Assembly (NCBI GenBank): GCA_965215765.1
Contig: OZ244118.1
Location: 1,674,001-1,738,000, forward strand
Source: G965212025 sp965215765
GTDB lineage: Bacteria > Pseudomonadota > Gammaproteobacteria > Poriferisulfidales > Oxydemutatoraceae
DNA: 64,000 bases
Direction of reading: 5' to 3'
Shown: positions 1-8,432 of the stretch, piece after piece
Numbering within the stretch: the first letter of the stretch is position 1
Layout of the letters: each line of letters begins with the position of its first letter
The notes under the pieces: generated by a model
What the model was told of the DNA's origin: nothing
What the model saw: only the letters and a program-made list of their open reading frames with translations
The model's database searches: none
Program-made: the position numbers and the translations under genes

Positions 1-1
1 T

Positions 2-457
2 CTCACGGCTTACGTAGCAGGAGGAGTGGTACGCGGCGTCGTGGCAGGTGTGATTGTTTTGCTGATATCCGGTTTTTTTACCAGCTTCCAGATTGTCGCG
101 CCGCTTGAAGCTTTGTTCATCATGTTTCTGACTGCCGCCCTTTTTTCCATTGCCGGATTCATCAACGCGCTTTACGCCGAGAGTTTTGACGATATTTCAA
201 TTGTTCCAACCTTCTTGCTCGCACCACTCACGTATCTGGGAGGAATCTTTTTTTCGGTGCAGATGCTCCCAGGTATCTGGCAGGACATTGCTTACTTCAA
301 TCCCATGCTCTACGTCATAAATGCATTTCGCCACGCCTTGCTGGGCATCTCTGATGTCAACCCAACGACTTCAAAGCTGGTTGTGGCAGGGACGACCGTG
401 GCTCTGGCAATACTGGCAAGCCACCTTTTAAGGAAAGGAACGGGGACACGGCAGTAA
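2..457 (+). CDS. ABC-2 type transporter permease, C-terminal part (5' end outside window)
   Basis: The reading frame is open from the left edge, so the gene begins before the window. The visible ~151 residues are strongly hydrophobic, with several membrane segments (a GVVAGVIVLLISGFF stretch, LFIMFLTAALFSIAGFI, and a final VVAGTTVALAILASHLL helix). The pattern PLTYLGGIFFSVQMLPGIWQ followed by FNPMLYVINAFRHALLG is characteristic of the YadH/NodJ-like ABC-2 permease family, the membrane half of a two-gene exporter; the ATPase gene would be expected upstream, outside the window. The substrate cannot be deduced. It is convergent with nagZ, 82 bases away. Family assignment is confident, function is not. 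Confidence 0.85.
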   Translation, partial: LTAYVAGGVVRGVVAGVIVLLISGFFTSFQIVAPLEALFIMFLTAALFSIAGFINALYAESFDDISIVPTFLLAPLTYLGGIFFSVQMLPGIWQDIAYFNPMLYVINAFRHALLGISDVNPTTSKLVVAGTTVALAILASHLLRKGTGTRQ

Positions 458-481
458 AGGCTGCCCGCTCCTCCTGAAAGC

Positions 482-524
482 AGACAAAGCCAAAGTCAGA
501 AGCCAGAAACGCTCTGCTTTGTCT
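482..524. terminator. Possible stem-loop between convergent genes
   Basis: A 9-base inverted repeat (AGACAAAGC at 482-490 and GCTTTGTCT at 516-524) lies between the convergent permease and nagZ genes. The loop is long (25 bases) and the plus-strand side is followed by TAACTTT rather than a clean T-tract. It may act as a terminator for one or both genes, but this is weak evidence. Confidence 0.25.
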
Positions 525-539
525 TAACTTTCTCAAACA

Positions 540-1502
540 TCAAGCCAAAGGCTCTGTTGCCAACCTGCCCACTCTTTCCCACTTCCTGCCAAACCGTTGC
601 CCATAACTCTCTGTTTCGCTTTTGCTCAAAGACTGCAAGGCCAGATCCGCATGCTTGGGGGAGGAAATAATCGCCATATCACATCCCGCCGCCAAAGCCT
701 TCTTAAGCGGCACGGTGTTTGTTCCGGACACCGCTTGCATGGAAAGATCATCGCTAAAAACAATTCCTTTAAAACGTAGCTCAGAACGCAATTTCTGAGT
801 GATCCAAAAATGGGAAAGGCTGGCAGGGCAGTTGTCCACCGCGCTGTACTGAACATGGGCAACCATAATGGCGTCAAGCCTGCCTGCCAATGTCGCGAAA
901 GGCACCATGTCCTGATTCCGAATATCCTGATAGCTTCTGGGGTCAACAACTTTCTCCAAGTGTGTGTCCGCCGCGACTGAGCCATGTCCAGGGAAATGCT
1001 TCCCAACACCAATCATGTTTTCTGCGTGTAATCCTTCAAGAAGTGCCCCTCCCAGTTCGGTCACTGCTTGCGGGTCACTGTGAAAAGCACGGTCACCAAT
1101 GACACCGGTCTCGTAAGTTTCCAGATCCAGTACCGGTGTAAAACTGAAGTCAACACCAACTGCAGACAGCTCTCTGGCAAGCAGGGAGCCATATTTCTTC
1201 GCCGTATTTTTGCCTTCGTCAGCACTTTTCCTGTAAAGGTCTCCGACCTCTCTCATCGGCGGCAAACGACTGAATCCTTTTTTGAAGCGCTGCACCCTGC
1301 CCCCCTCATGATCTACAGCCACCACAAGGCCGACGCGGCACGCGCGCATTTCCTTCAGCAGTTCAACCAGTTTTTTCTTTGAAGAATAGTTTTGTTTAAG
1401 AAGCAGAACACCACCCACTGCCGGATGTTGCAAACGGTTCCGGTCAAGCGCGTTCATGCTGATTCCGGACACCGTAACCATAACGGGACCGAGAAAACTC
1501 AT
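540..1502 (-). CDS. nagZ: Beta-N-acetylhexosaminidase NagZ (peptidoglycan recycling)
   Basis: This 320-residue glycoside hydrolase family 3 enzyme removes N-acetylglucosamine from cytoplasmic muropeptides during cell-wall recycling. Visible signatures are VVAVDHEGGRVQRF near residue 60-75, the KHFPGHG...DTH motif near residue 167 (His-Asp acid/base loop of NagZ) and the FSDDLSM motif with the nucleophilic Asp near residue 250. The length matches single-domain NagZ. There is no signal peptide, as expected for a cytosolic enzyme. Its start codon is 30 bases after the stop of paralogue E on the same strand; the short leader between them is the sequence copied at the end of every unit of the upstream array, so nagZ marks the downstream border of that amplification. 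Confidence 0.93.
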   Translation of the reverse strand: MSFLGPVMVTVSGISMNALDRNRLQHPAVGGVLLLKQNYSSKKKLVELLKEMRACRVGLVVAVDHEGGRVQRFKKGFSRLPPMREVGDLYRKSADEGKNTAKKYGSLLARELSAVGVDFSFTPVLDLETYETGVIGDRAFHSDPQAVTELGGALLEGLHAENMIGVGKHFPGHGSVAADTHLEKVVDPRSYQDIRNQDMVPFATLAGRLDAIMVAHVQYSAVDNCPASLSHFWITQKLRSELRFKGIVFSDDLSMQAVSGTNTVPLKKALAAGCDMAIISSPKHADLALQSLSKSETESYGQRFGRKWERVGRLATEPLA

Positions 1503-1532
1503 TTGGGCAAAACGCCGGCGATATCAGGTGGG

Positions 1533-4500
1533 TTATGCCTGCTGCGCCAAACCTTCATCCAGCAAATCACGGAGGACGACTCGCCCTTTAAGAAGAAATT
1601 CCAGGTCTTCTTCAGGGGAATGTGATGCTGGAGTCCTAAAGTTCAGACTTCCTTCAGGGGAATGTGATGCTGGAGGGATATTGGCAATCTCTTCCCCAAT
1701 ATTCATGCCATCGCGCCACGCTTTTCGGATATGGTTGGCATGAGCGAAACGCAACCTTCCATAAGCTTTCTGGTGTTCCGAGAAGGGGTTTTCAGTCACT
1801 GCATGAGCAAAAAAGCTGAATGGCCCTCCTGCCACAAGGCTGTCTGTCCCGCGCCTTGCCAATTTTTTGTATGACTGCACTTCACTCTGCAATGCTATTT
1901 CACAAGCTTCCTCAGACAACTCCCTACTATCAAACCCTCTACCTTGGACCCAGTAATACGTTTTTCGCTGAGATTGCCACCAACATAGTTCGTTAATTTT
2001 TGTAAATACCTGCATTTGCAACTCACTGGCGGTCACTTCTTCTCCAATAGCAGTCTTCCTTGCTGTCCAGTGATTAATCGCGTTTTCAATATACGTGTCA
2101 CTTCCTTCAAGTTGCAAAACGTCCAGGTTGTTCAATATCTCCTCGTCTACCTCGCCCGTACCCTCATGTTCCAAACTCTGCTTGCTTAACTGCGAACGAA
2201 CCACCCGTTTCGAAAGATGCTGCAAATAGAGCAACGCTTCCGTGCCCCCATTGGGGTTTGCCTTTATCCCATTTGTCGTTACCCCAAGTGAGTCAAGGGC
2301 TGACACACGCGCCCGATTGTTTGCATCAGAAACACGCTGTATGGTGCTATTGCGTGACGCACCACAGGCATGGTTGCAAACCCCCTCCAGGTAGTCGTCA
2401 TTATTTGCATCCTCATCACGCCCTAGCTCATGCAAAATCATCTTGGCCAACACCTTTTCATAGATTTTGCTCAAAGCGACCGGGAGATCCTTGACATCGC
2501 CAACCAGCCCTGAATCTTTCGCAACAACATCCATTTCATAAGCCCCCAAGGCTTCCAGCTTATCCGAAAGATTCATGACATAGGCTTGCTGGGGCGAACC
2601 TGGCATTATACCTTGCACAGGATTCCCCCCAATCACTCGGCATAGAGGTTCGTACATGTCCTCCATGAATTTTCGCCCTGTTGAATTCAGTCGCGGTGGA
2701 GAGTCCAGGTCACACAAAGACAGTCCAGCCATTTCTTTTTCAGTTTCCATGAGTAAATCGCTGGCTCCTAACAAACATTCCAATTCGTAATTTTTATTCC
2801 ATGGATCCACATCCCGTACTTTGTCAGCCAGAGCGTTTCTGTATAAATTGGTAAATGCTTTGCTGTAATTGTGTCTTTGGTTTTTCCCAAAAAGATTCAG
2901 GTAGTTTGTTACGGGTTGATTTTCGGTTGTGAGCGGTCGTCTGCCAAGGCATGAACATTCCTTCCAGGCCTGCCTCAACCCCATATCCACCATGATTTCA
3001 GACGGGGTTTCGGTGATAAACGCTTGGTTTTCACCAGGTCCCGAGTAGTTCTTCCACGACTGATCGCACAAGGTCTTGAAAATCTTCATTTCCAGGTCGC
3101 TTTCGTTTATTGCTTCGCCATTGGCTTGGCTCGCCGCCTCCGAAAAACCTATTGCCTCCTCGGCTGCCATTACAAAGTTTTCAAGTTTTGGCGGATTTGT
3201 GTTGAACCATTGACTGCTCACCATGGTGTCTTTCCTATGTGCCATTAAGACGTAGGCATTGCTCGCGGCCGCCAAACCACAAGCTCGCTTGTATGCCCGC
3301 TTTTCTCCTGTCAGTCCAAATTTATCTCGCAAACGTTCCGTGACGGCATGGTTCTCCTCTATCAAGCCTTCCGCAACGTCTGGTGCTTGCGCCATTTGTG
3401 GTTGAAAAACCTTCTGGCGCAAGGCGGCAGGCTCGCTTCTCCCGGAAAGCGCAGCAGAACAAACGTCCACTTCCAGAAATTCCTTGATGCTTCCGTAGCC
3501 CAAAGCACCTTGCTGGCTCTCCTGGTTCTGAAGTTTTCGCGCCACCATGTCCATGTAGTTGTCCTTATGCAACTTGAGGCAGACCCCGGCAAATTTTTTC
3601 TGCTCATCTTCATTGTTAAATTGAGGAAGTGAGCCGGCTTCTTCAAGAGCGGGCTTCAAATAATGCCGGTAAAAGTCTTCGGCACTACCCGCCACCTGGT
3701 CAAACCGTGACGCATGCTCGTCAAAAGCCCCTGAATAATTTTCCCTCAAAGCCAGTTGTTCGGGAGGCCGATGCAGATTCTCAAGATGTTTCCATGCATA
3801 AGCATTTTGGGTTTCGTCATACACCTTGCCTTGAATATCCATGGCGTGTTGCGCATGCCCCGTAGCGTCATCATAAGCCGGTGCTTCATCGGCAGATGCC
3901 CGTGGAGCAGTATTGGGAGATCCAAAGAGAGCCGGGACAGCAAGAGGTGTACGTGGCAACAAATTCCGGTCTTCCGTGATATCGGGAACCGCGGGTGGCT
4001 GGTAATTTCCTTCGATGTCAAGTTGCCACAAATTCGGGTCTTCCGTGATATCGAGATCCTCGGGTGGCTGGTAATCTCCTTCGATGTTATAGGGAACCGG
4101 ACGAATTTGGACATCCGTGTCCATATCACCGACGTGTGGCTGCGGATTCGGGGCTGTTTCTGCGTAGTCGGGGATCCCGGCGGTGGCATCACGCCGCTGG
4201 GGTTCTGTCACAACAGCGTCGTACTCAGGCGGAACAATTCTGCGTCCCTCAGCCCTGTTCCCTGCGTCTGCGTCAATAACCGAGAACAGTTCCTGTATCG
4301 CCTTGCTGTGGTAGGAAGCTCTTAGCGGTAAGCCATGGCGGAGTTTGAACTCCAGCTCGCGCAGATATTTTCTTTTCAGGTGAGGCTGTGTGACTTGTAA
4401 TTCACTAATTTGATTGTGAAAACTGGTCAAGGCTGCCGCTCTTTGATCGCCTGCGGCAAAGCGTTTCACACGCACCAAGCTAAAAAACTTGTCCTTCATG

Positions 4501-4676
4501 AACGCCACGGCATGACGGCCGAAGGAGACTGGTTGCCTCCCCATGTAGACTTGTCTTTCTTCGCCAGTCCCTCGCAACTCCAATTCTCCTGAATTGAACC
4601 GCTGTTGGCGGGCAACATCCCCCACCTCATTTGCTTCTCGACCCACAAAGCCGACACGATTTAAAAGCACAGGCAT
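1533..4676 (-). CDS. Array paralogue E: unrecognised ~1047-residue soluble protein
   Basis: I do not recognise this family. No signal peptide or membrane helix is visible; the protein is polar and probably largely helical. Three zones emerge from comparing the five copies: a conserved N-terminal zone (about 1-135, opening MPVLLNRVGFVGRE), a variable Pro/acidic linker (about 136-270) and a conserved C-terminal zone. The linker of this copy has a PPEY motif and a doubled segment with the cores EGDYQPPEDLDITED and EGNYQPPAVPDITED. The conserved zone holds several invariant Cys/Trp-containing stretches (CGLAAASNAYVLMAH, WKECSCLG, INELCWW). Near the C-terminus a 14-residue segment beginning PASHSPE is duplicated, seen as a 42-base repeat near 1617-1680. 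The start is supported by GGGGGA about 8 bases upstream. It is the last copy before nagZ. Confidence 0.88.
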   Translation of the reverse strand: MPVLLNRVGFVGREANEVGDVARQQRFNSGELELRGTGEERQVYMGRQPVSFGRHAVAFMKDKFFSLVRVKRFAAGDQRAAALTSFHNQISELQVTQPHLKRKYLRELEFKLRHGLPLRASYHSKAIQELFSVIDADAGNRAEGRRIVPPEYDAVVTEPQRRDATAGIPDYAETAPNPQPHVGDMDTDVQIRPVPYNIEGDYQPPEDLDITEDPNLWQLDIEGNYQPPAVPDITEDRNLLPRTPLAVPALFGSPNTAPRASADEAPAYDDATGHAQHAMDIQGKVYDETQNAYAWKHLENLHRPPEQLALRENYSGAFDEHASRFDQVAGSAEDFYRHYLKPALEEAGSLPQFNNEDEQKKFAGVCLKLHKDNYMDMVARKLQNQESQQGALGYGSIKEFLEVDVCSAALSGRSEPAALRQKVFQPQMAQAPDVAEGLIEENHAVTERLRDKFGLTGEKRAYKRACGLAAASNAYVLMAHRKDTMVSSQWFNTNPPKLENFVMAAEEAIGFSEAASQANGEAINESDLEMKIFKTLCDQSWKNYSGPGENQAFITETPSEIMVDMGLRQAWKECSCLGRRPLTTENQPVTNYLNLFGKNQRHNYSKAFTNLYRNALADKVRDVDPWNKNYELECLLGASDLLMETEKEMAGLSLCDLDSPPRLNSTGRKFMEDMYEPLCRVIGGNPVQGIMPGSPQQAYVMNLSDKLEALGAYEMDVVAKDSGLVGDVKDLPVALSKIYEKVLAKMILHELGRDEDANNDDYLEGVCNHACGASRNSTIQRVSDANNRARVSALDSLGVTTNGIKANPNGGTEALLYLQHLSKRVVRSQLSKQSLEHEGTGEVDEEILNNLDVLQLEGSDTYIENAINHWTARKTAIGEEVTASELQMQVFTKINELCWWQSQRKTYYWVQGRGFDSRELSEEACEIALQSEVQSYKKLARRGTDSLVAGGPFSFFAHAVTENPFSEHQKAYGRLRFAHANHIRKAWRDGMNIGEEIANIPPASHSPEGSLNFRTPASHSPEEDLEFLLKGRVVLRDLLDEGLAQQA

Positions 4677-4810
4677 TTCACTGTCCCCCGATTATCTTCA
4701 AACACACCTAATGCACCATTTTACTACTGTTTGAGCCGGCAGTGCAGCAGCAGAGTGGCAGGAGCCACAGAACACCCGAAGCTGAAAATTTGCTCGCGCT
4801 CCAAAAAGCT

Positions 4811-5030
4811 TCAGGGCTTGGTACGCGATACGTGTTTTCCCCCACCTTCTGAAACAAACAACGGAACTTTGACCACAACTCAGATATCAAACTCAGCTGG
4901 CTTGGTTCCCCCAACAACCATGTTGCTTCTTGTTCCTCGCACACAACAGCGTGCGCGATTCACAATCCCACAAAATTTGTGTGCTAAACGGATACCAACT
5001 TTCCATCATGCAAAAGGGCAGAACAGACAC
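4811..5030 (-). pseudogene. Decayed efp 3' remnant between paralogues D and E
   Basis: The minus strand resembles the last ~78 codons of efp (start of match: CSALLHDGKLVS; later a KPAELET-like stretch) but is interrupted by frameshifts and a loss of about 30 bases that removes the segment corresponding to EKIRIDTRTG. It cannot encode a functional product. Its position between the stop of paralogue D and the leader of paralogue E matches the other remnants. Confidence 0.8.
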
Positions 5031-5050
5031 CGTCGGCGATATCAGGTGGG

Positions 5051-8000
5051 TTACGCCTGCTGCGCCAAACCTCTATCCAGCAAATCACGGAGGACGACTC
5101 TCCCTTTAAGAAGAAAACCCAGATTCTCTTCAGTAGTCTGGAATGCTGCGGGGATATCGTCAGCCTCTGGGGCAATATTCATACCTTCGCGCCACGCTTT
5201 TCGGATCTGGTTGGCATGAGTGGAACGCAATTTTCCATAAGCTTTCTGGTGTTCCGAGAAGGGTTTTTCAGTCACTGCATGAGTAAAAAAGCTGTATGGC
5301 CCTCTTGCCAAAATGGCGTCTGTTCCAAACCTTGCAAATTCTTTGTCTGACTGCACTGCACCCTGCAATGCCATATCACGAGTTTCCCCAGACAACCCTC
5401 TTCTACTAAACCCTTCAGCTTGGGTTCTGTCATACATTTCTCGCCGACAATGCCACCAACATAGTTCGTTAATTTTTGTAAATACCTGCATTTGCAACTC
5501 AGCGGCGGTCACTTTTTTACCAACAACGGTCTTCTTCGCCGTCCAGTGATTAATCGCGTTTTCAATATACGTGTCACTTCCTTCAAGTTGCAAAATGTCC
5601 AGGTTGCTCAACATCTTCTCGTCTACCACGCCCCTACCCCCATCTTCCAAATCCTGATTGCGTAACTGCAAACGAATCACCTGTTTTGAAAGATGCTGCA
5701 AATAGAGCAACGCTTCCGTGCCCCCATTGGGGTTTGCCTTTATCCCATTTGTCGTTATCCCAAGCACTTCAAGGGCTGACTCCCGCTCCTGATTGTTTGC
5801 ATCAGAAACACGCCGCATGGCGTTATTGCGTGACAAACCACAGGCGCGGTTGCAAACACCCTCCAAATAGGCGTCATCATTTGCCTCCTCATCACGCCCA
5901 AGATCATGCAAAATCATCTTGGCCAATACCTTTTCATAGATTTTGCTCAAAGTGACAGGGAGATTTTGGACATCGCCAACCAGCCCTGGATCTTTCGCAG
6001 CAACATCCATTTCATAAGCCCCCAAGACTTCCAGCTTGTCCGAAAGATTCACGGTATAGGCTAGCCCGGATTGATCTGGCTCTATACCCTCCGCAGGATT
6101 TCCCCCAATCTCCAGGCATAGAGGTTCGTACATGTCCGTCAGGAAATTTCTCTTTACTGAATCCAGTCGCGGTGGAGAGTCCGGGGCACGCAAAGACAGA
6201 CCAGCCACTTCTTTTTCAATTTCCATGAGCAAATCGCTGGCTCCTAACAAACATTCCAATTCATAATTTTTATTCCCTGCATCAACATTCCGTACTTTGT
6301 CAGCCAGAGCGTTTCTGTATAAACTGGTAAAAGTTTTGCTGTAATTGTGTCCTTGGTCTTTCCCAAAAAGATTCAGATAGTTTATTACGGGTTGATTTTC
6401 AGTCGTGGCCGGTTGTCTGCCAAGGCATGAACATTCCTTCCAGGCTTGCCTCAACCCCATATCAACCATGATTTCAGACGGGGTTTCGGCGATAAACGCT
6501 TGGTTTTCACCAGGTCCCGAGTAGTTCTTCCACGACTGCTCGCACAAGGTCTTGAAAATCTTCATTTCCACGTCGCTTTCGTTTATTGCTTTGCCATTGG
6601 CTTGGCTTGCCGCCTCCGAAAACCCTATTACCTCATCGGCAGCCGTTACAAAGTTTTCAAATTCTGGCGGATTTTTGCTGAACCATTGACTGTTTGCCTT
6701 GGTGTCTTGCCTATGTGCCATTAAAACGTAGGCATTGCTCGCGGCCGCCAAACCACAAGCCCGCTCGTACACCTGCTTTTTTCCTGTCAGCCCAAATTTA
6801 TCTCGCAAACGTCCCGCGATGGCATGGTTCTGTTCCACCACACCTTCCGCAAGGTCTGGCATTTGCGCCATTTGCGGTTGAAAAACCTTCTGGCGCATGG
6901 CGGCAGGCTCGCCCTTCCCGGCAAGCGTAGCAGAACAAACGGCCACTTCCAGAAATTCCCTGATGCCCCTGTAGCCCAAAGTACCTTGCTGGCTCTCCTG
7001 GTTCTGAAACTTTTGCGCCACCATGTCCATGTAGTTGTCCTTATGCAACTTGAGGCATTTCCCGGCAAAATTTTTCTGCTCATCCTCACTGCGAAATTGA
7101 GGAAGTGAGCCGGCTTCTTCAAGAGCGGGCTTCAAATAATGCTGGTAAAAGTCTTCGGTGTTACCCGCTACCTGGTCAAACCGTGATGCGTGCTCGCCAA
7201 AAGCTCCTGAATAATTTTCCCTTGAAGCCAGTCGTTCGGGAGGCCGATGCAGATGCCTAAGGTCTTTCCACGCATGGTTATTTTGGGTTTCGCCATACAC
7301 CCTGCCCTGAATATCCATGGCGTGTTGCGCATGCCCCGTAGCGTTGTCATAAGCCGGTGCTTCATCGGTAGATGCCAGTGGAGCAGCATTGGGAGATCCA
7401 AAGAGACCCCTGTCAGCAGGATACTCGTCTATCGGTTCATCTGTCCCGTCCAGGGGATCCTCGGGTGGTTGGCAACCTCTTTCGAAGTAATGGGGAACCG
7501 GACGAATTTGGATATCCGGGTCGATATCACCTAAGTGTGGTTGCGGATCCTGGGCTACCTCTGCGTAGTCAGGAATCCCGGTGTTACCTTCGCGCTGCTG
7601 GGGCTCTGCCACAACAGCGTTGTACTCAGGCGGAACAATTCTGCCTCCCTCAGCCCTGTTCCCTGCGTCTGCGTCAATAACCGAGAACAGTTCCTGTATC
7701 GCCTTGCTGTGGTAGGAAGCTCTTAGCGGCAAGCCATGGAGGAGTTTGAACTCCAGCTCATGCAGATATTTTTCTTTCAGGCGAGGCTGTGTGACGTTCA
7801 ATTCCTTGACTTGATCGCGAAAACTGATCAAGGCTGCCGTTTTTTGATCGCCTGTAGCAAAGCGTTTCACATGCACCAAGCTAAAAAACTTGTCTTTTAT
7901 GAATGCCACGGCATGATGGCCGAAGGAGGCTGGTTGCCCACTCACGTAGACTTTTCTTTCTCCGCCAGTACCTCGCAACTCCAATTCTCCTGAATTGAAC

Positions 8001-8077
8001 CGCTGTTGGCGGGCTGCATCCCTCACCTCTATTGCTTCTCGACCCACAAAGCCGACACGCATTAAAAGCACAGGCAT
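5051..8077 (-). CDS. Array paralogue D: unrecognised ~1008-residue soluble protein
   Basis: Same family as the other four array copies. I start it at the ATG giving MPVLLMRVGFVGRE, which aligns with all other copies. The frame is open for another 90 codons upstream (to 8347), but those codons are read from an efp remnant plus leader sequence, so the longer form is probably an artefact of the duplication junction, or at most a chance fusion. The linker (about 136-235) holds PPEY, IPDYAE and a QPPEDPLDGTDEPIDEYP segment not found in the others. The C-terminal zone retains the invariant CGLAAASNAYVLMAH, WKECSCLG and INELCWW stretches. Function unknown. Confidence 0.87.
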   Translation of the reverse strand: MPVLLMRVGFVGREAIEVRDAARQQRFNSGELELRGTGGERKVYVSGQPASFGHHAVAFIKDKFFSLVHVKRFATGDQKTAALISFRDQVKELNVTQPRLKEKYLHELEFKLLHGLPLRASYHSKAIQELFSVIDADAGNRAEGGRIVPPEYNAVVAEPQQREGNTGIPDYAEVAQDPQPHLGDIDPDIQIRPVPHYFERGCQPPEDPLDGTDEPIDEYPADRGLFGSPNAAPLASTDEAPAYDNATGHAQHAMDIQGRVYGETQNNHAWKDLRHLHRPPERLASRENYSGAFGEHASRFDQVAGNTEDFYQHYLKPALEEAGSLPQFRSEDEQKNFAGKCLKLHKDNYMDMVAQKFQNQESQQGTLGYRGIREFLEVAVCSATLAGKGEPAAMRQKVFQPQMAQMPDLAEGVVEQNHAIAGRLRDKFGLTGKKQVYERACGLAAASNAYVLMAHRQDTKANSQWFSKNPPEFENFVTAADEVIGFSEAASQANGKAINESDVEMKIFKTLCEQSWKNYSGPGENQAFIAETPSEIMVDMGLRQAWKECSCLGRQPATTENQPVINYLNLFGKDQGHNYSKTFTSLYRNALADKVRNVDAGNKNYELECLLGASDLLMEIEKEVAGLSLRAPDSPPRLDSVKRNFLTDMYEPLCLEIGGNPAEGIEPDQSGLAYTVNLSDKLEVLGAYEMDVAAKDPGLVGDVQNLPVTLSKIYEKVLAKMILHDLGRDEEANDDAYLEGVCNRACGLSRNNAMRRVSDANNQERESALEVLGITTNGIKANPNGGTEALLYLQHLSKQVIRLQLRNQDLEDGGRGVVDEKMLSNLDILQLEGSDTYIENAINHWTAKKTVVGKKVTAAELQMQVFTKINELCWWHCRREMYDRTQAEGFSRRGLSGETRDMALQGAVQSDKEFARFGTDAILARGPYSFFTHAVTEKPFSEHQKAYGKLRSTHANQIRKAWREGMNIAPEADDIPAAFQTTEENLGFLLKGRVVLRDLLDRGLAQQA

Positions 8078-8183
8078 TTCACTTTCCCCTACTGTATTCA
8101 AACACACACTGGCGGTGCGTGTACCAGAATGGTGGGAGCCACAGAACACCTGAAGCTGAAAAATTTGCCCGTGTGCCAAAAAG

Positions 8184-8407
8184 CTTCGGGATTTGGTACG
8201 TGATACGAGTTTCCCCCCACCTTCTGAAACAAACAACGGAACCTTAGCCGCAACTCTGGTCTCAAGCTCAGCCGGCTTGGTTTCCCCAACAACCATGTTG
8301 CTTCTTGTTCCTGGCACACAACAAGTGCGCGCGATTCCCAATTCCACAAAATTTGTGTGCTAAACGGATACCAACTTTCCATCATGCAAAAGGACAGAAC
8401 AGACACC
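8184..8407 (-). pseudogene. Decayed efp 3' remnant between paralogues C and D
   Basis: Resembles the last ~75 codons of efp on the minus strand, with frameshifts, an internal deletion and a mutated stop codon. Because the stop is lost (TGA became CGA) and the frame stays open, part of the remnant reads in frame into paralogue D. Confidence 0.8.
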
Positions 8408-8432
8408 GTCGGCAATATCAGGTGGGCTACGC

